Shown here piece by piece: positions 31,800 through 44,181 of a DNA stretch of 64,000 bases (position 1 is the stretch's first letter; each line of letters opens with the position of its first letter). This DNA is from Lingula anatina (lineage: Eukaryota; Brachiopoda; Lingulata; Lingulida; Lingulidae), in NCBI RefSeq assembly GCF_001039355.2, contig NW_019775636.1, positions 137,802 through 201,801 on the forward strand. Direction: 5' to 3'. The notes under the pieces are model-generated. The model was not told where the DNA came from and did not search any database. It saw nothing but the letters and a program-made list of their open reading frames with translations. Both the position numbers and the translations under genes were made by a program.

Positions 31800-34700
31800 A
31801 TACAAGCAACGGTTTGCAAAAGTCTACCCAATGTACTAACTGCTGTTCGCATCCCAACACCTTATTCCACTCAGTATATAATAAATAGCTCGCTAATGGA
31901 GCACGATACAAATCCATAAGCAGATAGGCCCCTACATGTAATTGCTATAATTATTCACTTTTCGTTTTTACGCACTCGAGACCACACGGGAGGCAAAGGG
32001 TTTTCATGGTTATTCTCCAATTATCACATGAAAAAAGGAATGCAATTTATACTTTAAAGGGGGGTGGGGTGATATGGTAGACGCGTGCAGTTGTCTAAAA
32101 GCTAACTTTCCAATTTTTTTGTTTAAATCACCAGTGAAAAGTTAAAAAAGAACCGAGTTTCTCGGCATTCGTCATCAGACCAATAGGTAAGAGGCGTGTG
32201 GTTAGAAATGACATGGAATTATGATTTTAAACGTGCGAGTTCTTAAAAAAGTTGAACTCGGGGCGGTTTTCGCTCACCCAGTATCTGTAAGTTTTAAATT
32301 GGTAACATGTCCAAATGATGTATATATGTACTTGGGCTGCCCTTATTTACTTGTTGAGTATATAACATTTAACTTAAACATTATTAAGTATACAATCAGA
32401 GAATCCACTTTAGATGTTCATTGTCAGTAATTTCTGAAGTCAATCCAGGTTAGCCATCTTTCTACTGGAAATCGCCAGAAAAAGCGTATTAGAAGAATTT
32501 GGCTCTTTTGAGGTGAACGTGCTTGCAGAAATGGAAACGTCTCAAAACAGTGGCCCAAAAAGGAGCACATGATGAACATGAGCTAAAGGAATAATTGTCC
32601 GTTTCCCGTTCAAGCTGTTTATTTTGCAACGTATAATATGTCTGTGAAATTTGCATTTATATCACTCTCCAGGACAAGTAACACGTATATCATAGTACTA
32701 ATGGGAATTTTTGACATAATTGCTTGCACTAAATCAGAACTTGGACAGAGGAATACATGACGGTTTTTCTCGCTTTTCTCCCACGAGATTCGTTTTGATT
32801 TGATAAGTCGAATTATTTAGTAGCGACAGGATTCAAATGCCAAATAAAAATGCTTGTTTGCCTTCTTTTAAATTGTTTACGTGGGTTTCTGGCCTTGTAT
32901 CTCTTCCACGAATATTCTTGGAAAAAAGTAACAACACGGAGTCAGATTGGGTGCTAACTATGATGTTTTTGCAATAATCAAATAATCAAAATAGAAACTG
33001 CTTCCCAATTCTAGAATTTCTTGGCACTCAAGTGTAGCTTTTGCAAAAGCTTTAGTGCTTTGACATTTTCCACGCATATTTTAAACATGAACTGTACTGA
33101 TCAGAAGCCGACTGTTTATCTAAAAATACCTGTCAAACAACAGCAACGGAGAAACGTCAGTTCGTTATGCCAGCGTGTTCATAAGATATGTACAGCATAG
33201 TTCACTAGTATGCAAACACGCTTTATATGACTGCAAAAACACTGTATCTGTTGAGAATTCTTATAGATAACTCTTTCGGGAATCCCAATGTATTATTTCG
33301 TACTTTTATTAATAGGATTCTTATCTATCTATTTTCACCTACTGATAAAGAATGGATGAAGAACCGCACACTTATTATCGGATGCTTTTTTTCGACATAA
33401 AGTGTGAATTGGAGCTAACTCACTAAACCGCGACATAATTTTCACACAAAGTTGTGTCAACGCCTATAAGGCGATGGCTTATATTGCCGTGCACAAATCG
33501 GGATTAACGCATGCAAAGTACATTTATGCATGCAAAATACATTTACGCTTACAACAACCTTATTTTCCGGGTTAGAATCACGTTTGATAAGGGCAGCGTC
33601 CATATTAAGCCTAATCGCATTTACAAGTCATAACACTCAAAACTCATTTCCACCAAAAAATAATATGCGTGTACATTGTTCACTGCGTCTCCATTTAAAC
33701 AGAACGTTGAGAGGAAAAATCACTGTGTACGAAACTAATTGATTTTATCTATATACGATCTTAATGTGTATGTTTTTTTCTCCCATTGGAATTCCAAGAT
33801 AAAACAATGGCTTGAAGTAACCTAATTGTGGACATGATACATTTTTACGATCTTTGACTCAAATAAAAGTGTATCGTCATTCAGTTGCACAGAAAACATC
33901 CTTTATGCGTCTATTAGCCCTAATAGTGCATCAACCTTCAATTGGCTCATGAATACGACGGAATAGCAAAAACAATCGCATAAATGGTGCTATCGATTTG
34001 AGATATATCCCAATCTAGATCTTGTGAAATGGAATTATCGTATTTTTGTGCACTTTAAACCAATTTTGTGTACATTGACCCGAACCAGGGCAGCGTTCCT
34101 GAAACCTTACTGCTATTACAACAGCGAACTTAGGGCAAAAGTCACTATTAACTTTTTACCGCAGTATTTTCAGGTTGGGTCGGACTAAATCGGTAAAACC
34201 AACTAAATTGAAGAAGTATTTGTATAAAACACAAAATACAATTTTTCTCTGAAATACCAATACCAGTACACAGCAGAAATTTTACCACTTTATCGCGGGT
34301 CAAAATAGACGTAATATTTGAGTACTTAAATTTAGTTCCTTTGTAAAAATAAACAGCCTGTATATTCACTGATATGAACCATGCATGCCTTTTATGTCAA
34401 CATGAAGAAGTCCTAAAATATCAATTGTTATGTTGGTCACTTTCAATGATAATGCTCTTTAAAAAGGATCTTCTCCTTTAGTTAAAATCTGAACTCGACC
34501 TATATATCTTACATGTAGTAAAAGTGCAACACATTCAAATGGATAGGTGACATTTTGCGGTCACGTCGCAGGCGCTTTATACATTTTTGCGCAAGTAACG
34601 TAGTAACAGTATGTAACATCTTGCGTCTAAATTTCTAACCGCTTTGGAATGGAGTTAAGGATCATTTACCTGGGCAACTTGATTTTGTAAAGAAGCTGGC

Positions 34701-37530
34701 ATAACTGGGATTGGAATGAGACGCACTAACATCTCTGTTAGTGATAGTAAAAGAGCTGGCAAGCCATTCAGATCACGGCAGCTGATAAATTTGTACACCA
34801 ATTTGCTCGCCAGCTGTGTGAGAGTGATTTTTGTACACCTGTCGTCCAAATGCAAATGAAATGGGTTGTACATTTTTGAACAAAACTTTTCATGAAATAT
34901 CTTTGAAAATTTCATGAGAACGATATCGATGTCAAAAATTCTGGATAAATAAATAAATTAATTTATTTTCAGATAACTAAAACGAGAAAACAATTCTGCA
35001 TACCTATGTCATCTGTCCTACATACATGTCTTACTCCTAAACGTCTACCATACATTGAGCTCTCCACCCCAATGCAAATCTCTAGTTCCTTTCTGGCAAG
35101 GTAATAGTAATGTATCAAAAGCAGCGGAATCACTAAATATACCTAACATATTGCCATTAACCAAGAGGCATATCTAAACGTTTATTTTGCCGCTGAACCC
35201 CGTGCTAACATTTGTGGTAAGATACTAAGAGGTTCTCCACATGTTTCTTTGCTTGGTGCCCTCAAATTTGGGCTACAGACAACATAATTCACATAGATAT
35301 TAAGCCCGAAAATTGGACAACTTTCAGACAAAAAACTGGATTTTCTTCAGTTCGAGATAATCCCATAATAGTCCCTTTAAGTAAAGTACGTCCTTCTATT
35401 GCTTTGTAAATTAAGGAATGTATTTTTGTTAAAACAGGCGCAATGTTCAGTTAAAATGGACAACTACTGGTTAGTCCTGGGTTAACATACTGTGGTCTTA
35501 AATATAACACATATTTCGGGCTATAATAGGACTTTGCTGAAATAGGTCCCATTGTTAATGTAGTCAGTCTAGTTGAGAAACGTGCGTTGCAATTGACCAG
35601 ATGGTTAAATAGACTCTGGCTTAATCAGAGAATAGGTTGGAATGAATGAATGAACAAATGAATGGATGGATGAATGAGTGAGTGAACGAATGAATGAATG
35701 AGTGATTGAATGAATGGATGAATGGAGAAGTGGACGAAATTAACTTGAACATCACCTTCCTATGCTTACAATATCTGTCTTGCCGACGTAGTCCACTAAA
35801 ATCGCAAAGTGAATGAATAAATAAAATTAATGCAAGTCGTGTTGTACATGTATGCCTTCGTCAATTCGATTAAATGTCTGCCAAGTAAATCTGTAGACAT
35901 GTTAATCAATCTGCTACGACAATCAAGAACTAACTACCTGACGATGATGGCTATAATAGAATAAATAGCATAAATAGCAGGCAATTAGCTGGTAAACTTC
36001 CCCTTGGAATCAACTTTATACAGTCGTGATGAAGCTAAGAACTGGCGTGTAAGGGCTGATGATTCCTGTATGCGGTTATTAAGCCGTTATTACTTAAAGT
36101 GGATATTGCCTGTAGAATCATGTCCAGGTCATTAACTGTTTATTGTCTTACCTGTGCCGTTGGAGCGCCGGCAATCCTCCTCAAAGTCGACCTTCAAAGG
36201 ACTTTGTTCTATGGACGAGGGGCGTGTTCCTAAAAGATATCAAAAAAATAAGAAAATGTAGTTTTATGCGTGTAACTGTAATGAGACTAGAGAACAATCT
36301 AGCCAGGATTGCGAACCTCCGCCAAGAAAAAAAAAACAAAAAACAAAAAAAAATGTAAACATGTTTAGAGACACCAATTAAGTTGAAACTGTAAATACAT
36401 CTCTCCGCCTTGAGTAAATTTCTTTCCGGCCAATTCCATCATATTGTGTGAAGACATTTTTAAAATGTCCTATCCACTACCAGATGATCAAACAGCTATA
36501 TCAACTGCATTGGAAACAACTCCGTTCGTCTGCACACTAGATAAAAGTAACAAGGTATGTTTCTATTTGTTCAGATGTTGAAGACGTTTTGATAGAATAA
36601 GACACGGTGGTGGTTATATCAAGTATTACCTTAATGTGTTAGATAGTTTACAATACCAATCATACCCTGCTTTCATTGTACATACAATGTTCAAAACAAG
36701 GTCTCTCGTTTCCGTGTTAATTAGAGAGCAGTTCCTTGTAGTTTGGTGAACTCTTGTTCTGGTGTTCATTTCCTGATTTCTGTTGTACGGCTTTGCGTTA
36801 TTATTTTGTTCCTGTGAAATATCCACCCACTCTGCTATCTGCAGTTATTTAATCATATTATTTCAGCAATTCAACGGACACAAATGGAATGTTGAATTTG
36901 GCGATGTATGTAGTTGTCATTGGTGTATGGGTTATTGCACTTATTTGTTTGTTTATTTGACCTTTTTATTCATGGAACTATTCCTTCTTTCAAATGTACA
37001 TTGATTCGTTTATTATTGGTAAATTCATTTTTTGTAAACAGACTACAATCACATATGTCATTTTTCAAGTTCACCAGATATTCAAGAAGGAGAAGCAAGG
37101 AGCCATTAAGCCGGGATTGATGTCTGTATTTCTGACTCACAGCAGATGGTTTGTTCGACGGATCAAACTGACTTTTTGAATCTTTTCTCTTTCTGAAGCC
37201 TAGAAAATAAATAGATGGCGAAATGGCTCCTAAGATTTTTCATTTTGATTGTTCCAATTTACTTTTTTTTCATCTTTTTCGATATTCCATTTGAAGCACA
37301 TGTTATCTGACCTTTAGAATCAAATGCTTTATCAAAGCGGTGCAGTTATTGGGCTGATCCGAGACATATTGAAGCACGACTTGCACAGAATCCTACAATG
37401 TCAAAAGACGGCGTGGGTGGAGAGCAAAATTTTCTTCAAAGCCGCGGATGGATTTGAAAAATGAATGTTTTATCAGTAGAGGGAAAGATGGCAAACAATA
37501 AACACCAGACAGAGCTCGTTCACACGTGCG
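31800..37530. other. Intergenic, no gene recognised
   Basis: AT-rich, unique sequence with only short domain-free ORFs. Holds a GAAT/GGAT-type array at 35640-35735. TACATGTA occurs about three times. Confidence 0.35.
35640..35735 (+). repeat. Degenerate (GAAT)n array
   Basis: Roughly 24 imperfect tetranucleotide units mixing GAAT, GGAT, GAGT and GAAC. Confidence 0.9.
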
Positions 37531-37536
37531 AAATAC

Positions 37537-37914
37537 TCAAGGCTGTATGCCTCTTCTTGCCGTCATGGTTGAGTATTTTAAAGCAAATTTAACACGTCGA
37601 TAGAAAAGTATAAACTTCAAGAAGGCGTTGGCGTATATTTTAGCTTGATAGAACAGTCGAGTGATTATTCTTCCGTCTTGATTGTCAACATTTACGAGGC
37701 AAAAGTCCACGCCTTTTGTGTCTTTCTGCAAAACACCTAAATTTGGCATATATACGGGAAATCCTGATTTTGGAGTAAATGAGTGGATTTCCTCTTTTGT
37801 TAGTTCCTCACCACTGATTGAGTCACTTATTACGGCGGATTTGTAGGAACTTGCTTTGGATGAAGAGTTATGCCCCAGTGACAACCTTGCAATAATCTCA
37901 CTTACTTTGACCAT
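37537..37914 (-). other. Unrecognised ORF, 125 codons
   Basis: An ATG-started frame with a balanced, soluble-looking composition and no low complexity. No domain is recognised. A GTAAGT occurs three codons after the ATG. In AT-rich DNA of this length a few ORFs of this size are expected by chance, so coding status is unproven. It shares strand with the longer ORF at 38423-39010. Confidence 0.15.
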
Positions 37915-38422
37915 TCATCCATGCGTATATCGTTTAATTGGTACGGCATAGTTGTTAAGTTGCATAAGCACAAGCGATAACAAACTCCGAGGAGTTTTTA
38001 ATTAAAGTGACTTAGCTGACTTTTGCAGCTCTCAGGGCTATAACACAGACACACAAAAGTTTCTATTTTAAACGGATGTCTCAGCGACATCGAAGTTTAG
38101 TCAGAACCCACAGAAAAGTCCAATGGCACCCGCCATATTTATATAGTTGAACTTAATACAAAAATTGCTTTGTATATTCGATGAAATTTGGAATCATGGC
38201 AGTCAATTCAAAAAGAAACCTCTCTCTCTCATTTATGGTTTTGGCTATTTGTTTACTTTCATAAAAGCGCATTTTATTCATGCATCATACGTTCCCGTCC
38301 TCCGTTCAAAGAACTTTCTTTAAAATCGATCCGCGACTCAACCTGACTCGATGGACCCATCTAAACCCAAAAACATTGCTCTCAAAGGTTCAGCTAGCAA
38401 TTACCTAATACATAAAGATGAT

Positions 38423-39010
38423 TCACTCAATTACTGATAGGCAAAAACAGAAAATAAAACATTGAAAACGAAAATGCCAGCTGTCGTACATGGACATGAT
38501 CTTAATTCCCTCTTTTTCATTTAAGGAAAATGTATCAACTGAGCAAATACCAAAATCCCACATCGCCGCTAAATAGAAAGCACGGTGATTATAACTGCGG
38601 AGGAAAAAAATCTCAAGATGCGTTCTAGAAAACGAGATAGTTATCTCTTCCAATAACATGCTGTCTACACGGATCGATGGGAGTTCATTCAAAAGATCCT
38701 CGTTGCGATTTCTCAAACGTAGCCCCTGGGGACAAGTTGAGGTCACCTTAGGGATTATTCGCCTTAACCAGACGGTGGATAAGGCTAGCCACAAGACCGG
38801 AATCGCCCGATAAATGAAAGGAATGTCCCTTCTCGGCGTTTCCACTGAGATGGTTTGTGCTGACTTAGCACGAGCCGGGGTTGCAATTATACCAATCGTA
38901 AATACATGCCCACGCAAGCAATCAAAATGTTTTTGATTATAAAAAAACTTCAAGTAATCGTTATTTAACGAGTGCAAAATAGATGTTCTGATTTTGAGAA
39001 TAGAGTTCAT
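38423..39010 (-). other. Unexplained long ORF, 195 codons
   Basis: Longest open frame in the window after the receptor. A clean acceptor (CATCTTTTTATTCAG) ends 12 bases before the ATG and the frame is open through it, so this could be an internal or last exon. The first half is more GC-rich and contains R-R-D-I-P-F-I-Y-R-A-I-P-V-L-W-L-A-L. The last 40 residues look random. No domain is recognised. An AAG|GTGACC donor near 38750 could end the coding part. Confidence 0.25.
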
Positions 39011-39483
39011 TAGCTCCGCTGAATAAAAAGATGATCAAAATGTGGACTGTCAAATTTTTACTCACTGTGTATAACGGTCTGATCGTTACCCTCTTTAGAA
39101 TCCAACAAAAGTTTGCATACCTGGTTACACTCAGAAAAGTAATAAATCCTATCCTTTATCCAAACCGTTTTTTTACCAAACCCAGTATCAATATAATTGT
39201 CCATCTCTTTAAAATGTGCGTCTGTCCCTGTGTTTTCACTTTGCCAAGACTTTTGCTCTTCGATTTCTTAGAATAACGTTGCTGTTAATTTGATGATATT
39301 TAGTTGCCGAGGTAAGTTTGAGTAGGGTCGGACATATTGATTATGCTGCCCACGCCTGATGTGTTTGATTATTTCCAATATTCATTGCGGGGGATTATTT
39401 GACCAGTACTTAAGAGCATCAGCGGCAGTTTATGCATACAAGAAACTTGATTTGATAAAACCATAGACTTAATGTAAAGAGGA

Positions 39484-39484
<1 letters not shown>

Positions 39485-39514
<30 letters not shown>

Positions 39515-39536
39515 AATCTATCTCTCTATCTATCTA
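39485..39536 (+). repeat. (TATC)n microsatellite
   Basis: About 12 ATCT units with two substitutions. Confidence 0.95.
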
Positions 39537-39539
39537 AAT

Positions 39540-42270
39540 ACCTATTTAGATTTTTTAACGTTGAGCAGTTAATTCTCTCTTGCTTTTACAACTCTCAGTG
39601 AGAAGCAACATGTACCAGTGACCCATCGATGATCTCTTATAAGTGTTCTTTTCTTATTAATACTTACATGTACAAGCGGATAGTCATTATTACACTGTAT
39701 TTCATATATCATGCCTGCTTGTAACTCTATAGAGGTAATCCTTTCATCAAGCTATCCGTGGTACGGCTATTGAGAACGTGAGTTTATAAGCTCGTACAAA
39801 CCGCTGACATAGTTTGACGTCTTATAGTTGTCTTCAGAATACCTATAAGGGTTCGCTTTAGGACGCACAACTACGGCGCGTTCTTTTATACTTTCGTCCG
39901 ATCACGAGTTCATTCTAATTGAGCTGTAGCATTTATCACAGGTAGAATGTGAAAAGTGCATATAAATAGCCAAACTTATCATAATGACTTTCGAAGAATT
40001 TCTTCTGATCGACATATCTCCTCCTATATTTTTTAACAGTTGCAAGATGTATGAAATCACGGGGTTTCTTTTACCATATTTGCACACATAATTTTCAATC
40101 TAGATATGAATTGCAGCCTGTTTTGTTAGGTAACAACATGTGTATCGTTGAAGAAGTATTTTAGTAGAAGAGGAACATGGTGTGTGTGACAAGAGAGCGT
40201 GGAACATTCTTAGAGGTTTGTATATTACCCACTGCAAGTAGACAACTGATGAAAACATCGAGCACTGCCTGAAAATGGCACCCCAAATAAACACTCATTT
40301 TGAATAAAAATTATTTTTCTCCAATCAAGGTTCACACACTCTTCATTTCAATGGATTTAGTTCAGAGTTCTGATAATCTCCGTTCTAAATGCGGTTATAC
40401 ATGCATGTACAGTATTCCTCATATTCTACGACATACGTTGGCTAAAACAGCCCTTCCTGCTTGTATGGTTGTTACAGCAATAGATTTCTAAAGTATACAA
40501 AATAGCAGAAACCGTTTTCAAATAGAGCATACAGAATCATGGATGCTAAAAGGACCGTATTGACACAATAAAATGCACTTACAAAATGCTGCGACCCTTA
40601 CCTACCGTAGTCACCTACCTGAAGGTGGTTCGTTTTGAAAATGACTGTTCAATCTACTGACAGAGGGTTTAACCGGCCTTCTGGCAATCCCATAGCACCA
40701 GTTGAAGTAGCTTGGTTCTTCGGATAAATTACAATTCTTAAGTTCAAGATCCTGAACACGAGAAGCGTACCAAGTTAGCGTTGTCAACACAATTGCCTGC
40801 TGGCAGCGTGCGCTTCACTCTTATAATGATCTTTAAGTGTTGGCGTAATTGCTGCAGTTGCTAGAACAACGCGTCACATACTTTTAAGTGGTCCTTTTTT
40901 GTCGTTTTATGTCTTGCCTCCCGCTGGTTCTTTCTTATCTAAGATATGATCTAGTAAAGTGCGTATCGAGTTAACGTTCGTGGCGGAAATGTCTTGCGTT
41001 AGATATCACTTAATTACCTATTCTGAATTTTTCTTTAAAATTGATTACATGTAATTGAAGATCGTCTGGCGCTTCTGTCAGGTCGTTTGGATTATCATCT
41101 GTTAAAAATCACTTCTTGGAGTGGAACATTTTTGCTTGAGAAGTAAAAATGCCCCGTTAACGTGCATCATTTTGCATGATGAGCTAACTGGATCTGTCCG
41201 TTTCGCCAAATTATAGTCCTACTTTGCTTGGTTCGCCTTGCTCGCACCTGAATGGCTTCCTCTTTGAAGTTCGTTCATCAGCAAGATACAAAATGATCTT
41301 TTGATGCTCTGAATAACTGACCCGATAATTGAACGCGTAAGGTTTCTCTCCCGTCTGAGGAAAAGTCAATGGATTAAGCGTTTTTCAATTTCTCCTAGGA
41401 TAATCAGCTGAAGATTAAGGCGATTACGGTGCTGCCATATCCATATTCCCCATCACATCTGCCTTTCTGTCCTGCTTCGAATTCGATTTTCCTCTTCTTA
41501 ATTACTATAAGTTCGCGCTGCCTGATAAACGATAGATCTCCTCGGGTCTAAATTATCACTTTTTCTTTACATTCGCCCTCTACATCGTGTAGATCAATGA
41601 ACGAATGACGCGAGATGGAACTAAACAACCGCAGACGACAATAAAATACTGGACCCCCCGCGGCCTACATGAGGCGAGAAAAGGTCGTCTACTAACTGGT
41701 TAATTAGAATGACGGACGCTGTACAGAACATTCCCCGTGGAATCAGGCAATAGATCACGTATCTGTTGGAAAATACACACAGTGTAGTTCAAAGGCTACA
41801 GATGAGAGCCGGGCGGCCTATATGTCAGTTACAGCGTGTTGCTATCTTTGATGTATACTTTGACGTATAAATCTAAACATAATATTAATTTAGATACACG
41901 CGTAGGTAATCTTAGATGTTTTTTCAGGCACTCAAACTACACAGCTTCTTCTCCCGTAGATTTGCGCGTGTTTGATCTCCTGTTACAGCCCTGATGTATA
42001 GTTATTTTGTTGGTTCTTACTCTGATTTATATTTAGTTTTTCCCCTTTTGCTCGCTATTATTATGGTAAAAATAAGTAATTTACGTTTCATATAAATTTA
42101 CATACATGTATTTTAATAAAAAACATATTAAGTTCGAAGATTTTGATGTTGGTATTCGTGTAGGGTCGTTCATTTAGCAAGTAAAGGGTGCTGTGTACGG
42201 TGCAGCTCATTCTTACTTTGCACGATTCTAGTTCTGTTTAGGACTCCTATCACTATGTATGTTTCACCAT
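39540..42270. other. Intergenic, no gene recognised
   Basis: Unique sequence of moderate GC, especially 40600-41700. No ORF above 65 codons and no domain. Confidence 0.35.
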
Positions 42271-42276
42271 GACACT

Positions 42277-42372
42277 GTGACAGCGTGACATCGTGACAGC
42301 GTGACATCGTGACAGCGTGACATCGTGACAGCGTGACAGCGTGACATCATGACAGCGTGACATCGTGACAGC
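42277..42372 (+). repeat. 8-bp minisatellite, two alternating variants
   Basis: Twelve units in a row of GTGACAGC (7) or GTGACATC (4, plus one start variant ATGACAGC counted among the first class), mostly alternating to give a 16-bp higher-order period. A partial GTGACC follows. Three units equal 24 bp, so the minus strand reads as an open peptide repeat R-C-H-D-V-T-L-S, which is a by-product. Confidence 0.95.
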
Positions 42373-44095
42373 GTGACCGTGATAATACATAAAGTGTGTC
42401 ATAACTTCACGCCCCGTATCTCGCGTTGGAAAAGTATATGATATTGATTTTAAGTGTACGCAAATACTACAGTCGAGCAAGCCAGACCAGTAAAACAATT
42501 TACTTCAATAAATATTTCAGCTTCTTTGAATGCTCAACCCTCTTTTTTTCAAATATAAAACCCTCAAAGTGCAATTGCTTGGCGACCCTTATTTCTCACC
42601 AAGTACGATAGATCATGACTCAAAATAGCGTGAAAGCTTTCATTATCATATTTCAATATTTAATAAAATGCTGCCCCACATCCAGTGAATCGTGTAACAC
42701 ACATATATGAAGTGGCACTTATGATACGTAAAGCCCCACACGGAACAATTATCAAGCCGGATTCAGGTTTCAAGTCAGGACGAGATAAACTAATGCAGTT
42801 TGAATGGTAATTATCCGGGGAAGCCGAGCTAAAACGAGGCTATGTACACGGCATGACGTCATACGAGTCTGGGTAACTTGCATTATGATGTGGAGATGAC
42901 TTTTCTGCGATATTCTGCGAAGTGTGAAATTCGTATAGCTTGCCATCATTTTTTTACCCCACTCCTCCAACAAAACTTGGTTTCTTGCTTAATTTTACTG
43001 AAAGTTGATTCTCAGTTGTTCGAACCAAATTTGGTCACACCAAAGTCAAATACTCTTATCAAGCATTTGGTCAATCGTTTCAATTACATGGTCAATTAAT
43101 TCAATCAAAATCGACAATTCTATTTTGGATTTGGGATAAATGTAGTGTTGGCGACCTTAAATGGCCTAATATCAATCGACCTCACATATTGTCTTTGTTA
43201 CGGACCTCTTTAACAAATGCCAAACTGCCCCGGAGAAGAAATGAAAAAGGGGGGGGGGTTACACTGTGAATAGAAAAAAAACATCGCCTTCTTTCTACTC
43301 GAAATGGTGCAATATCAACATCCGTCGCATTTGTCATTTATGAGTATAAGGCATGTGTACTGTTATTCCTGACACACAGATGACCTTGAACTTCCTTCAT
43401 CAAAGTTTGACCGAATTACAGTGCTTCACTGATCGCCAAACATGAACAGACATGACAAATAATTGATAACCTGTTTAACTCGTGGAAGCAATTGTCGCGG
43501 CACACAATGTAGCGTGTTTCCTGCGTGCCGCCCCAAAGACTTGCAAATTATCCTATCAGTTCTGCGACACATTATCGCACTTCACTGACTACCAGCTTTG
43601 ATGTGGTGGGACAAGTGATTGATAGGGCGTCTTTCAAACGGTGCCAAAACGGTGTGACCGAAGTCAAAATACCAGATTATTTTTTCTTTTTGAAAATAAG
43701 TGAGATTGATAGGTATGTGTTATATCTGAAAGTTCAGTTCTTTAGGAACAACATGCGCCAGAATGGAGAACCCTTACTAGACAGTGCGTTCCTCATGTCG
43801 TTCCGAGGACGTAGGTGTTCGATCATCCTTGAATATCAACATTGTGATAAATCTAGCGGTATCGCACATGCCCAGTGCCTGTCAATCTTTTTTTTGTCCT
43901 TCCGACATTCACAGTGGTTATCCTCATATCATTCCAAGAAATAAACTTGAAAAACTGAGTACATAATATCTCAAAAGGACGTCGAATAATTGTATAATGG
44001 ATAACGACGTTACGCAAGCACCCATTGAACAGCTAAACTGTTTGACATCTGAGACTCATCTTCATTTAAAGAGGTACAGTTTTAATGTTTTAAAT

Positions 44096-44181
44096 AATAA
44101 TAATGATTATTATTATATTATTATAACAACCAAAAAACAAAATAAACAAATAAATAAATGAATAAATAAATAAATAAATAG
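44096..44181 (+). repeat. (AAT)n and (AAATAAAT)n low-complexity tract
   Basis: AT-rich microsatellite composed of two adjoining arrays. Confidence 0.9.

Noticed and set aside
42253-42498. A peptide-repeat protein R-C-H-D-V-T-L-S on the minus strand
   Set aside because: It is the translation of the 8-bp minisatellite (three units equal eight codons) with no coding context.
43525-43944. 139-codon ORF as a gene
   Set aside because: No ATG at its first codon, no domain, no splice context. ORFs of this length occur by chance in this much sequence.
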